A DNA stretch of 64,000 nucleotides from Streptomyces sp. NBC_00358 (GTDB lineage Bacteria; Actinomycetota; Actinomycetes; Streptomycetales; Streptomycetaceae), in contig NZ_CP107976.1 in the NCBI RefSeq assembly GCF_036099295.1, forward strand, positions 9,176,001-9,240,000, read 5' to 3'. A program made the translations under genes and the position numbers. Positions 43,990-51,636 of the stretch are shown piece by piece. The notes under the pieces are model-generated. The model was given only the letters and a program-made list of their open reading frames with translations. It was not told the DNA's origin and did no database searches. Within the stretch, counting starts at the first letter, position 1. Each line of letters opens with the position of its first letter.

Positions 43990-45552
43990 ATGGCACGACG
44001 ATCACGGATACGCGCGGTCGCGACGGCGGCGGCGGGCGCGGTGGCGCTGGTGGCGGGGGTGTTCGGCACGGGTCCGGCCCGCGCCGACACGGCGGACGCC
44101 GCACGAGGGATGACGGTCCAGTTCGCCGAGCACGAGCTCTTCATCGGGACGGAGCCGGCTAGCGTGGACCTGTCCTACCGGTGGAAGGTGGCCGGCGGGG
44201 GCACGGCACACCACGTCCACCTGACCGTCGACCTGTCCGGAGTGGCCGACTTCGCCGAGCCGGCACCGTCGGAGCACTGCGAGGGCAACCTCTGCACGCT
44301 GGACCTGGAGTCCGCCACCTCGGACTTCCACGCCATCACGCTGGTGCCGAAGCCCGGTGCGGCCGTCGGCAGCAGCGGCACCGTGACCGTCTCCGGCACG
44401 GCGTCGGACGCCACCGTCACCGGCGACCACCTCACCCTGACCAACGGCAAGACGCAGCTGAAGGTGAGCGCGTCCGCCGATGAGTCGGACCACGTGCCGG
44501 GCGACATGCTGACCTTTCCGCTCGACGTGTGGAACAACGGCCAGCTCCCGGCGGCCAAGGGGGTGGAGCTGCGGATCCGCACCACCGCCGGACTGCACCT
44601 CCAGGGCTCCTGGGCCAACTGCCGCGACGTGCCCCCGAGCGGCCTCAGGCACATCGTGCGCGAGACCCTGTGCGACTTCCCGACCCCGGTGGAGCCCGGC
44701 CGGCAGTACGCGTTGTCGTCGCCCCTGCGCGTCAAGGTCGGCGACGAGGCCTGGCGCGACGAGATCCGCTACGAATTCACCCCGTTGACCGGCGCCGCCC
44801 CGGCGAACGGCCCCGGGACCCCGCTGACCCTGGTCCCCGACGGCGCGATGCCGTCCGACGGGAACCCCGACCCGTACTTCACCACCTACGTCAACAGCAT
44901 CAACCACGTCGACTTCGCCGTCACCGGGGACACCGTCACCGGGCGGCGCGGCGGTCACGCCACGCTGCACGCCACGGTGATCGACCGGGGGCCGGCGGTG
45001 GTGGAGGACCTCCTCGACGACGACATCGCCCTCTCGGTCCGCGTCAAGCTGCCGCCGGGCACGAAGGCCACGAAGATCCCGAGGAACTGCCAGCCGACGC
45101 CCACGGACGACGGGTCGGACCCCGGCCCCCGGATGGGCCGGTCCTCCTACGAGTGCTACTTCGGCGACCCCGCCCCGGGGGACAAGCACGTCCTGTCGTT
45201 CACCGTCGCCATCGGCCCCCGTACCCCGGCCGTCTCCACGGGCCAGGTCCGCACGGTGGAGTTCTTCGAGGGGTTCGACCCCGACACCTCCAACGACAGC
45301 GCGGCGCTGACCCTGCGGCTGGCGCAGGACGGCTCCGCGGGCGGCTCCGCGGGCGGTGGCACGGCCGGCGGGTCCGGCTCCGGCGGCACGACCGGAGCGT
45401 CCGGCTCCGTCTCGGGCGGCACCTCGGCAGGGTCCGGACCGCTGGCCGACACCGGATTCGGCGGCGGCTGGATCGCCTGGGCGGCCGGCGCGCTGGCGCT
45501 GGCCGGCGGTGCGGCCGTAGCGCTCTCCCGACGGTCCCGCGGCGGGAACTGA
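43990..45552 (+). CDS. LAXTG cell-wall-anchored surface protein
   Basis: 520 residues from ATG 43990 (MARRSRIRAVATAAAGAVALVAGVFGTGPARA), a clear signal peptide; the frame is open upstream to 43840 but reads as non-coding. The mature part is beta-rich (repeated Ig/CARDB-like units: SVDLSYRWKVAGGGTAHHVHLTVDLSGVADF, HVPGDMLTFPLDVWNNGQLPAAKGVELRIRTTAGLHL, FAVTGDTVTGRRGGHATLHATVIDRGPA). A Gly/Ser-rich linker follows, then LADTG at residues 485-489, a TM helix and RRSRGGN. LAXTG is the class E sortase signal in Streptomyces (chaplins). Probably a wall-linked adhesin or structural protein. Confidence 0.88.
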   Translation: MARRSRIRAVATAAAGAVALVAGVFGTGPARADTADAARGMTVQFAEHELFIGTEPASVDLSYRWKVAGGGTAHHVHLTVDLSGVADFAEPAPSEHCEGNLCTLDLESATSDFHAITLVPKPGAAVGSSGTVTVSGTASDATVTGDHLTLTNGKTQLKVSASADESDHVPGDMLTFPLDVWNNGQLPAAKGVELRIRTTAGLHLQGSWANCRDVPPSGLRHIVRETLCDFPTPVEPGRQYALSSPLRVKVGDEAWRDEIRYEFTPLTGAAPANGPGTPLTLVPDGAMPSDGNPDPYFTTYVNSINHVDFAVTGDTVTGRRGGHATLHATVIDRGPAVVEDLLDDDIALSVRVKLPPGTKATKIPRNCQPTPTDDGSDPGPRMGRSSYECYFGDPAPGDKHVLSFTVAIGPRTPAVSTGQVRTVEFFEGFDPDTSNDSAALTLRLAQDGSAGGSAGGGTAGGSGSGGTTGASGSVSGGTSAGSGPLADTGFGGGWIAWAAGALALAGGAAVALSRRSRGGN

Positions 45553-45558
45553 CACGTC

Positions 45559-45586
45559 GTCCGGGGGTCCGGAGGGACCCCCGGAC
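45559..45586 (+). terminator. Hairpin terminator after the surface-protein gene
   Basis: Perfect 12-bp arms (45559-45570 and 45575-45586) and a 4-base loop, 7 bases after the stop. Confidence 0.7.
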
Positions 45587-45649
45587 GGGTCGGGGACGGA
45601 AGCCGTCGGTGACGGTCGCAGCAGCAGCGCCCGCGACGGCATGCTCCAC

Positions 45650-45725
45650 CTCTCGTAGGCGAGAGTGCCCGGCCTTCAGGCCGGGGTGAATCGCCCCACG
45701 GCGGCGGGTCGGTCAGTCCGGCGCG
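45650..45725 (-). repeat. Orphan IS200/IS605 right end, copy A
   Basis: Two hairpins (CTCTCGTAGGCGAGAG; CCGGCCTTCAGGCCGG) followed by gtgaatcgccccacggcgg and a segment ending ggtcagtccgg. It matches 48899-48974 with only a few differences. On the minus strand it begins right after a tnpA-type stop codon, but no tnpA is left beside it. Confidence 0.75.
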
Positions 45726-45879
45726 TCGGGACCGGGCAGCGGCACGATCCGCAGGAGGTTCTTCCCGGCTTCGGCTCACAGCCCCATCGGTCGTTCCGCG
45801 CTCCGCTCGAAGACAACGTCGCCGTCCGGGCCTTCGCTGGTACGGACCCGGGCCGGCGTGCCGACGCCTTCCTCGGGCT

Positions 45880-46210
45880 GGTTGAACCCTGAACGCCAGG
45901 ACGGACCTGTGTCCAAGCCCCTCGGTCACGCCGAAGACGCGGCCGCGCCCGGCAGCGAGGGCCGCGCCCAACGCGTTGAGCCCCTGGCCGTTGTCGTCGT
46001 TGCGTGGACGGAGCGGCCACGAGGCCGGAACGCCGTCGGTCTCGGCCAGGCAGGAGGCGATCAGGATGCCGTTGCCGGACTGGCGGACGTCCAGGTGCTG
46101 CATTTCGGCGGTGGAGTGGAACGCGGTGCCGAACCACTCCGTGATCGGCCGGGCGCCCTCGCCCCGTGGGCTGCGCGGCTTCCTCGCCGACTCCCCGCCA
46201 GTTGATGGTC
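45880..46210 (-). other. Unresolved reading frame, possible gene fragment
   Basis: The minus strand reads ITEWFGTAFHSTAEMQHLDVRQSGNGILIASCLAETDGVPASWPLRPRNDDNGQGLNALGAALAAGRGRVFGVTEGLGH, which has protein-like composition, unlike the neighbouring frames. I do not recognise it. There is no clean start and the frame runs on into the IS605 right end. Confidence 0.35.
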
Positions 46211-46741
46211 ATGGAGAAGGCCGCCGGGGACCCGTGCCTGGCGGCCGGGCGGCCAGGCCGCGTTCAACCCGGGGGACACCGGGGGAGGTGTGGCTGGATG
46301 GTCCGGTACTCGTAGCCGGGTTTGGGCGTGACATCACCGGCGCCGACCGGGGTTCGGAAGGATCATGTGTGGGACCGTACGGCATCGCCTCAACGCCTCG
46401 GGGATCGGCAGCGGTCAGGTGCTGAGGGTGTCGGGGCTGCGTGTCGCGGGGGTCACGGGCGCAGTGGACCGCTGGTGAACCGTTTCGCGGATGGGCGGGG
46501 GCGCTTGGTGGCCCCGCTCTGTGCCACAGCAGCCGAAGGTGCTGCACCACTGACCGGCACAGCGTGAACACCGGTGTGTCTGGGCCCAGTTGTCTTGTTA
46601 CCGAATGCGGACAGACCCGGGTGAACGATGCTTGTCCCGGCGTCATCTCACGGGGCGTAGCGAAACAGCCGATGAGGCCGGCCGCCCTGCGAAAGCAAGG
46701 GAAGGCGCCGTGTCCTGACCGACCATGGGGGAGCTTTCATC
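46211..46741. other. Spacer upstream of the DUF4232 lipoprotein
   Basis: No recognisable gene; should contain the lipoprotein promoter. Confidence 0.4.
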
Positions 46742-47443
46742 ATGACCACGTACCGTGCCCGCCGTACCGCCCGTACCGCCGCTCTGGCCACCGTCACCGC
46801 CGCGCTGGCGCTGGGCCTGACCGCCTGTGGCAGCGCCGACGGCGGCTCGAAGGCGGCGGGCAGCGACCACGGCGCGCGGACCGCCCAGAGCCGGTCCGCA
46901 TCCACCGGGGACGCCAAGGGCAGCGCGGCGCAGGCCAACAACAGCGGTGACACCAAGGAAGAGGCGACCGCCGCGGGCGGGGCGCAGGAGATCACGAGCA
47001 AGAGCACAACGGCCGGCGCCCAGCAGTGCCGCGGAGACGAGATGCTGGTCACCGCGGTGCACCGGTTCGCCGGCCAGCAGGGTGACCACCTGCTGCTCAC
47101 CGCGGTGAACGAGGGCTCCAAGCCCTGCTGGGTCACCTCCTACCCGGCCGTGGTACTCGACTGGAACACCAACAACGTCGCGCTGTCGCACTCCAAGAAG
47201 GACGCCCCGGGCGGCGACAAGCACATCACGCTCCAGCCCGGGGGCAAGGTGTACAGCGCGGTGAACCTCTTCGACTACGGCTCCAAGAACCACACGGCGC
47301 AGTCGCTCGCCTTCGCGCTGCGCGGCGAGGACGGTCGCCCCGGCCCCTTCTACTCCGTCGTCAGCAAGGGGCAGAACCAGAAGTTCACCTGGACCGCGGC
47401 CGACGTGCTGAACTGGAACGTCAAGAAGCCGTACGACTTCTGA
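46742..47443 (+). CDS. DUF4232-type lipoprotein
   Basis: 233 residues. Lipoprotein signal ending in LGLTAC with the lipidated Cys29, then a Ser/Ala/Gly-rich linker to about residue 90, then a DUF4232 domain: QQCRGDEMLVTAVHRFAGQQGDHLLLTAVNEGSKPCWVTSYPAVVL, KHITLQPGGKVYSAVNLFDYG, FTWTAADVLNWNVKKPYDF. The two Cys probably form a disulfide. It is attached to the outer face of the membrane; DUF4232 is an Ig-like fold of unknown role, very common in Streptomyces. GGGAG precedes the ATG. Single gene. Confidence 0.9.
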   Translation: MTTYRARRTARTAALATVTAALALGLTACGSADGGSKAAGSDHGARTAQSRSASTGDAKGSAAQANNSGDTKEEATAAGGAQEITSKSTTAGAQQCRGDEMLVTAVHRFAGQQGDHLLLTAVNEGSKPCWVTSYPAVVLDWNTNNVALSHSKKDAPGGDKHITLQPGGKVYSAVNLFDYGSKNHTAQSLAFALRGEDGRPGPFYSVVSKGQNQKFTWTAADVLNWNVKKPYDF

Positions 47444-47838
47444 CGGTCCGTTGGCCGGTGACGCGTCACCGCCTTCCCGCACGTCCACGGCCGGCAACTC
47501 GCAAGGCCCCCGGGCGGCCGGCGGACCCGTGACTCGGCGAGATCACCGGAGGCCGCCCTGCGGACCCACACGCTCAACCGGCCAATTGCAACGCTCAGTT
47601 CACAGGTCCTGTGGTCGGGTAGCCCGATCACAGGTCCGGGCTCGCTCGCGTATCCACCACGCGATGCCCTATTCGACGACATCACGGCCTGCCGGTCACC
47701 GTGCCTCGGTGCTGGCGGTCGGGGACGGCGGGGGTTCCTGCGCAGCCAAGACGGTGCTGACGAAGGCGCGCACGAGCGTGGCCCTGTGGCTGAGCGCAGC
47801 AGTTGGCCGGTCTGGCCGACCAGATACTCGGCCACGAG
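47444..47838. other. Spacer, nothing recognised
   Basis: Convergent spacer between the lipoprotein and the minus-strand hypothetical; frames here are shadows. Confidence 0.4.
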
Positions 47839-48291
47839 TCAGTGGAACCAGACGACAAGGCGTACGTTCTCGGCTCCGTGGACTTCGCTGAGGATGCGCA
47901 TGACGTTCCAGACCCGGCCCCAGTCGGTGTCGCTCCCTGCGGCTGACGCGCGCGTTCGCGTGCCTGAGGCGTCGGTCTCCTGCCAGTTCGTGGTGTTCAG
48001 CTCGGCCCAGGTCAGCCATGTGGTCCCGTGAACATCGCGGGGGCCGCCCCAGCCTGCGAACTTACCTCGCAGCCCATCCGAAGCGTCATCCGGAAAGCCA
48101 CGGCCTTCCGCCAGGGGACGGAAGCCGAAGGAGTTTCGGACTCCGAAGAGGCAAGCCAGGCCGTCGTAGGCGTTGCCCCTGTTGAGGAGGAAGAGATCGA
48201 TGCAGACCTCCCACACGGAGTCCTCGTCGTCGGGGCCCCATAGACGGGCCCCCGGCCGGCATTCGATCATTCCGCTGACATCGGTCGACAT
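47839..48291 (-). CDS. Conserved hypothetical protein
   Basis: 150 residues: MSTDVSGMIECRPGARLWGPDDEDSVWEVCIDLFLLNRGNAYDGLACLFGVRNSFGFRPLAEGRGFPDDASDGLRGKF at the start, TTWLTWAELNTTNWQETD in the middle, and WGRVWNVMRILSEVHGAENVRLVVWF at the end. Near-identical layouts are known to me from other Streptomyces, always as a stand-alone hypothetical; the compact fold has no catalytic motif that I can name. Confidence 0.75.
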   Translation of the reverse strand: MSTDVSGMIECRPGARLWGPDDEDSVWEVCIDLFLLNRGNAYDGLACLFGVRNSFGFRPLAEGRGFPDDASDGLRGKFAGWGGPRDVHGTTWLTWAELNTTNWQETDASGTRTRASAAGSDTDWGRVWNVMRILSEVHGAENVRLVVWFH

Positions 48292-48898
48292 GGAGCGATC
48301 CTGCCTTCGCGGGCCAGGGATGGCATCTCCATTTCCCGCCCTCGCGCGGGGTCCCGGCGGGCCTCCCGCTCAGGTATGTGATCAAGGTGTCAGTGGACAG
48401 TCGACAGGCGGGACGGGGAAGCAATTCATCAGTCGCGGCCGGGACCCACTCCGATGGGCGATGATGTTGCAGTGAGTCCGGACTTGAGCAACTACGAACT
48501 CCTCTGGCCCACAACGCTGTTCGTGTCCGAGGGTGAGCGCATCCTGCGATCCAAGAGCCCCCTGGCAGGAACGGGCGACATGGCTCATGACGGAGTCCCT
48601 GGCTGGTACTACCGCCGCAGTCGCAGTCGCCGACTTTGAGGACCTGCCCGATCACACCACCTCAACAGCCGATCCCTGGGCAACCACGGCCACAGGCTGG
48701 GGAGAGTAGCGTGTGACGCACCAGTACGACTGGTCCACAGAGCTCATCAACTGGGCCCCCGAGCTCAGGCACGCGGCCGCGCCACGGCCGTACTGGCCGC
48801 ACCGCCGCGGCAACGGCCTCGCCCACGACGGCAGTACCGCGCGGGACACCCGGTGTGACTTCGCGCGGCTCATCGGTGCGTTCGCCGACAGGGGCTAC
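48292..48898. other. Spacer, nothing recognised
   Basis: About 600 bases of short overlapping frames without motifs, possibly decayed genes. Ends at the IS605 right end. Confidence 0.4.
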
Positions 48899-48974
48899 CT
48901 CTCGTAGGAGAGAGTGCCCCGGCCTTCAGGCCGGGGGCGAATCGCCCCACGGCGGCCGGTCGGTCAGTCCGGTT
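48899..48974 (-). repeat. Orphan IS200/IS605 right end, copy B
   Basis: Same two-hairpin sequence as 45650-45725, same orientation, 3.2 kb away. Here a tnpA tail is still attached. Confidence 0.8.
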
Positions 48975-49030
48975 GCTTCTGCTGCGGGATGTAGTCCTTG
49001 ACCACTTGCGGCGGGGCTCCACCGCGACAC
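48964..49030 (-). pseudogene. TnpA C-terminal scrap
   Basis: Minus strand reads VVKDYIPQQKQPD then stop, matching the end (VVKDYIAQQKHPD) of the TnpA at 25402 and containing the catalytic Tyr. The rest of the gene is gone. Confidence 0.8.
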
Positions 49031-49107
49031 CTGACCGTCGCCCTCCCGCCGCAGTACGGCGCCCGCCTTGCGGGCTCTCCTCGGCGGGCTGGCGATGTGA
49101 TTTCGAA

Positions 49108-50472
49108 ATGGGGGACGGAAACGTGGGCGAGACGGAATTCGACAGTCGGCTGAGGTCGGCGGTTCAGGCGGGGGACGCTGAGGCGGTGCGGGATCTGTTG
49201 GACAGGGGTGCGGATCCGGACGCGGTGGACGCGGGCGGGTTGCCGGTGCTGTGCGGGGCCGTGGCGGCTTGCGACGCGCCGGTGGCCGAGGCGTTGGTGG
49301 AGGGCGGTGCGGATGCTGACCAGGTGTTGCCGGACGGGACCACGCCGCTGTGGCGCGCCGTCGACGGTGGCTCTCCGGCGGTTTTCTCGGCGGTGCTGGG
49401 CAAGGAGCCCAGGCTGCGGCTTCCGGAAGCCGCCCGGGAACGGCTGCTCGCCTTGGCCCGCGACTGGTACGAGACGGGCGCGGTCGAGGAACTGCGGCGC
49501 AGGACGGGCGCGTCGGGTCCGGCCGTGACGGTCCGCGTTCAGGACGACGAGTACGACTGGGTCGATCTGGTCTCACTCGGCGGCCTGATCGTACGAGCTG
49601 GCCACGGGGCCATCCTGACGTCGCTGGAGTGGGCCTTCCGCATCCTGACCCCCGTCGACGAACTGATCGCCCGTGCTGTCGGCCGGTATGACGAGGACCA
49701 TGTGAACTGGTCGACGGTCTGCTGGATCCTCACCCAGCGCCGCAGCCTTGAGACCTGGTCGGCCGTGGTGGCCCATCGCCACGACCGTGACCCGGCGCAT
49801 CGCCGGTTCGTGGTGGATTACCTGCGGATGCGGGGGTTCCTCGATACCAGCCCGTACTACGAGAAGAAGGAGAGCAACCTCCTGGCTGCCTGGGCGGCCG
49901 AGGAAACGGACGGCGAGATGCTCGCGAGGGTGCTCGACGCCTTCACCGGCCGCGACCATCCGGGCCAGGAAGCCATCGGCCTGCGCTACTGCGACCATCC
50001 CGACCCGCGCGTACGCCGCGAGGTGCCCTACGCCCTCTGCGTAGACGACGTTCCCCGCAGCCCGGCTGCCAGGGCCGCCCTGCTCACCCTCATGCGCGAC
50101 CCGGACGCCGAGGTGCGGCTCAGGGCGTGTACGGCGAGCATGCGAGACGACGCCCTTGTCTCGGAGATCACCCGAGCGCTGCTCCTGTTGACCGAGGACC
50201 TGGATGCCGACTCACGGGGTGCGGCCGTGGCGGCACTGGCCGGCTCCCGGGACCGTACGTCCGCAGTCGCCGACGCCCTTGCAGGCCTGCTCGACGAGGA
50301 CAACCAACTCGTGCGTCTGGAAGCCGCCTACGGTCTCGCCCTGCGCGACGATCCGCGCACAGCCGAGGCGATCGAGCGGGTGGGGCCTCTCGGCCACGGC
50401 TTCGAGGACGACCACCGGGCCGACGAGCTCTGGCGATGGAGGTGGCGGAAGGAGAACTCGGCCGCCGAGTGA
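49108..50472 (+). CDS. Ankyrin/HEAT-repeat protein
   Basis: 454 residues from ATG 49108; GTG 49123, with GGGGGA at good spacing, is a second candidate. N-terminal ankyrin repeats (SRLRSAVQAGDAEAVRDLLDRGADPDAVDAGG; LPVLCGAVAACDAPVAEALVEGGADADQVLPDGTTPLWRAVDGG) to about residue 95, a linker domain with YDWVDLVSLGGLIVRAG, then HEAT-like helical pairs to the end (HPDPRVRREVPYALC, DPDAEVRLRACTAS, DADSRGAAVAALAGS, DEDNQLVRLEAAYGLALRDDPRTAEAI). A soluble scaffold that should bind partner proteins; no enzyme site. An IS605 relic lies directly upstream, so its promoter may derive from IS DNA. Confidence 0.85.
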   Translation: MGDGNVGETEFDSRLRSAVQAGDAEAVRDLLDRGADPDAVDAGGLPVLCGAVAACDAPVAEALVEGGADADQVLPDGTTPLWRAVDGGSPAVFSAVLGKEPRLRLPEAARERLLALARDWYETGAVEELRRRTGASGPAVTVRVQDDEYDWVDLVSLGGLIVRAGHGAILTSLEWAFRILTPVDELIARAVGRYDEDHVNWSTVCWILTQRRSLETWSAVVAHRHDRDPAHRRFVVDYLRMRGFLDTSPYYEKKESNLLAAWAAEETDGEMLARVLDAFTGRDHPGQEAIGLRYCDHPDPRVRREVPYALCVDDVPRSPAARAALLTLMRDPDAEVRLRACTASMRDDALVSEITRALLLLTEDLDADSRGAAVAALAGSRDRTSAVADALAGLLDEDNQLVRLEAAYGLALRDDPRTAEAIERVGPLGHGFEDDHRADELWRWRWRKENSAAE

Positions 50473-50675
50473 CTGACAGCCGGTCAGCGCGAGCACCGGC
50501 CTTGACCGGTAGAGCTATTGGCGGCGAGCCGGATTTTGCAGGTCGGGCCGCCCCGGAAGCGTCCGAGTCCTTCGTCGGAACGGTGCTGCCTGCTGACCTT
50601 CAAAGCGTGGTGTCGGCAGGGGCTGACGGCTCGTGACCTTGCGGTATGTCGAGGGCAGCCGTGGCCGGATGCTTA

Positions 50676-50725
50676 CGCCACGCCACGCCACGTCACGCCA
50701 CGACACGACACGACACGACACGACA
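50676..50725 (+). repeat. Pentanucleotide tandem array
   Basis: Ten 5-bp units, CGNCA type: three CGCCA, one CGTCA, one CGCCA, then five exact CGACA. It lies in the spacer between two convergent genes. Confidence 0.9.
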
Positions 50726-50793
50726 CGCCCCGCCTCGACGCGAGCGGACGGCGTGCGGCACGGAGATCCGCGGATCACTCGACGGACGACACG

Positions 50794-50833
50794 CCGCAAG
50801 GCGGCGGGCACACACGTGCCCGCCGCCTTGCGG
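50794..50833 (-). terminator. Strong terminator of the secreted Cys-rich protein gene
   Basis: Perfect 17-bp arms (50794-50810 and 50817-50833) with a 6-base loop, starting 7 bases beyond the stop of the minus-strand gene. Confidence 0.8.
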
Positions 50834-50840
50834 GGCCCTG

Positions 50841-51320
50841 TCAGGCCTGCACGAGTACGGTGCACCAGACCTCGTTGTTGTCGCCGATACCGCAGTCGCC
50901 GATCTCTCCGGTCCGGACCTTCGTCCAGACCCCCTTCGCCCGCCAGTGCCAGGTACCGACCCGCGAGAACCGCTCGTGGTAGCCGTGGCCGACGAACGTG
51001 AAGGCGTCGACGTCGTTACCGGTCCCGTTGCCGCCCCGCGTTCCGTTGCCGAACGACTCCTGCTTGCACTTGGCGTGCTTGAACTCGCTGTCGGTGCCGC
51101 CGCCCCAGTTCCACACGTCGCAGTAGTGGGGGCCCTCGCCGAGACTCATCGTGTAGTGCATCGTCTCGCCGGTCCTGTTCTTCACCGCGCCGCACAGGGA
51201 GCCCCTGCAGCCTTCCGCGGAGGCGGTCGTCGCCCCCGCGACAACTACTGCGGACGCCATGAAGGCGGCGGCAACGACAGTGACAGCCGTCCGGTTTGCT
51301 CGGGAAATCATCTTGCGCAT
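50841..51320 (-). CDS. Secreted Cys-rich small protein
   Basis: 159 residues from ATG 51320. Signal peptide MRKMISRANRTAVTVVAAAFMASAVVVAGATTASA (about 35 residues), then a mature domain with six Cys (EGCRGSLCG, HYCDVW, AKCKQE, GDCGIGD, EVWCTV), likely three disulfides. Features include GETMHYTMSLGEGPHYCDVWNWGGGTDSEFKHAKC and FTFVGHGYHERFSRVGTWHWRAKGVWTKVRTG. It resembles small secreted proteins of unknown role, possibly antimicrobial or matrix-like (speculation). Divergent from the SARP regulator gene, which may control it. A strong terminator follows. Confidence 0.8.
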   Translation of the reverse strand: MRKMISRANRTAVTVVAAAFMASAVVVAGATTASAEGCRGSLCGAVKNRTGETMHYTMSLGEGPHYCDVWNWGGGTDSEFKHAKCKQESFGNGTRGGNGTGNDVDAFTFVGHGYHERFSRVGTWHWRAKGVWTKVRTGEIGDCGIGDNNEVWCTVLVQA

Positions 51321-51636
51321 AAATGGTCCGTTCTCTTGTTGCGCCGGTTCGGCCGCGCCTCGCCGGACCTTTGGCAGGACGGGTGCCAGGTTGTCCCTGG
51401 GAGCCCTGCGTGAGCCGGTGTTGGCGTTCCCCGCGGCCGCGGCGCTTGCCGTGATCCGCCCGAAGGCATGTAGGTTGAGGATCAACGGTGAACCTTGCGA
51501 AAACCTTGTGACGGCTGTCCTGCGACCGCCCCGGAACCAATGACGGAGGGCCGCTTGGAATCCCGGCTCCCGCTCGAGGTGGACCAAGTCCCCGCCGCGG
51601 GACGGCCATTCCATCGCCCATCCCACCTGAGGCACG
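51321..51636. promoter_or_regulatory. Divergent promoter region between secreted protein and SARP genes
   Basis: 316 bp without genes. AfsR/SARP proteins bind direct heptamer repeats near -35; I did not find a convincing set by eye. Confidence 0.35.

Noticed and set aside
50676..50725. Possible CRISPR array
   Set aside because: Units are only 5 bp with no spacers; a simple tandem repeat.
50646..51413. 255-codon plus-strand frame across the pentanucleotide repeat
   Set aside because: Translation of the repeat and the antisense of the secreted-protein gene; no support as a gene.
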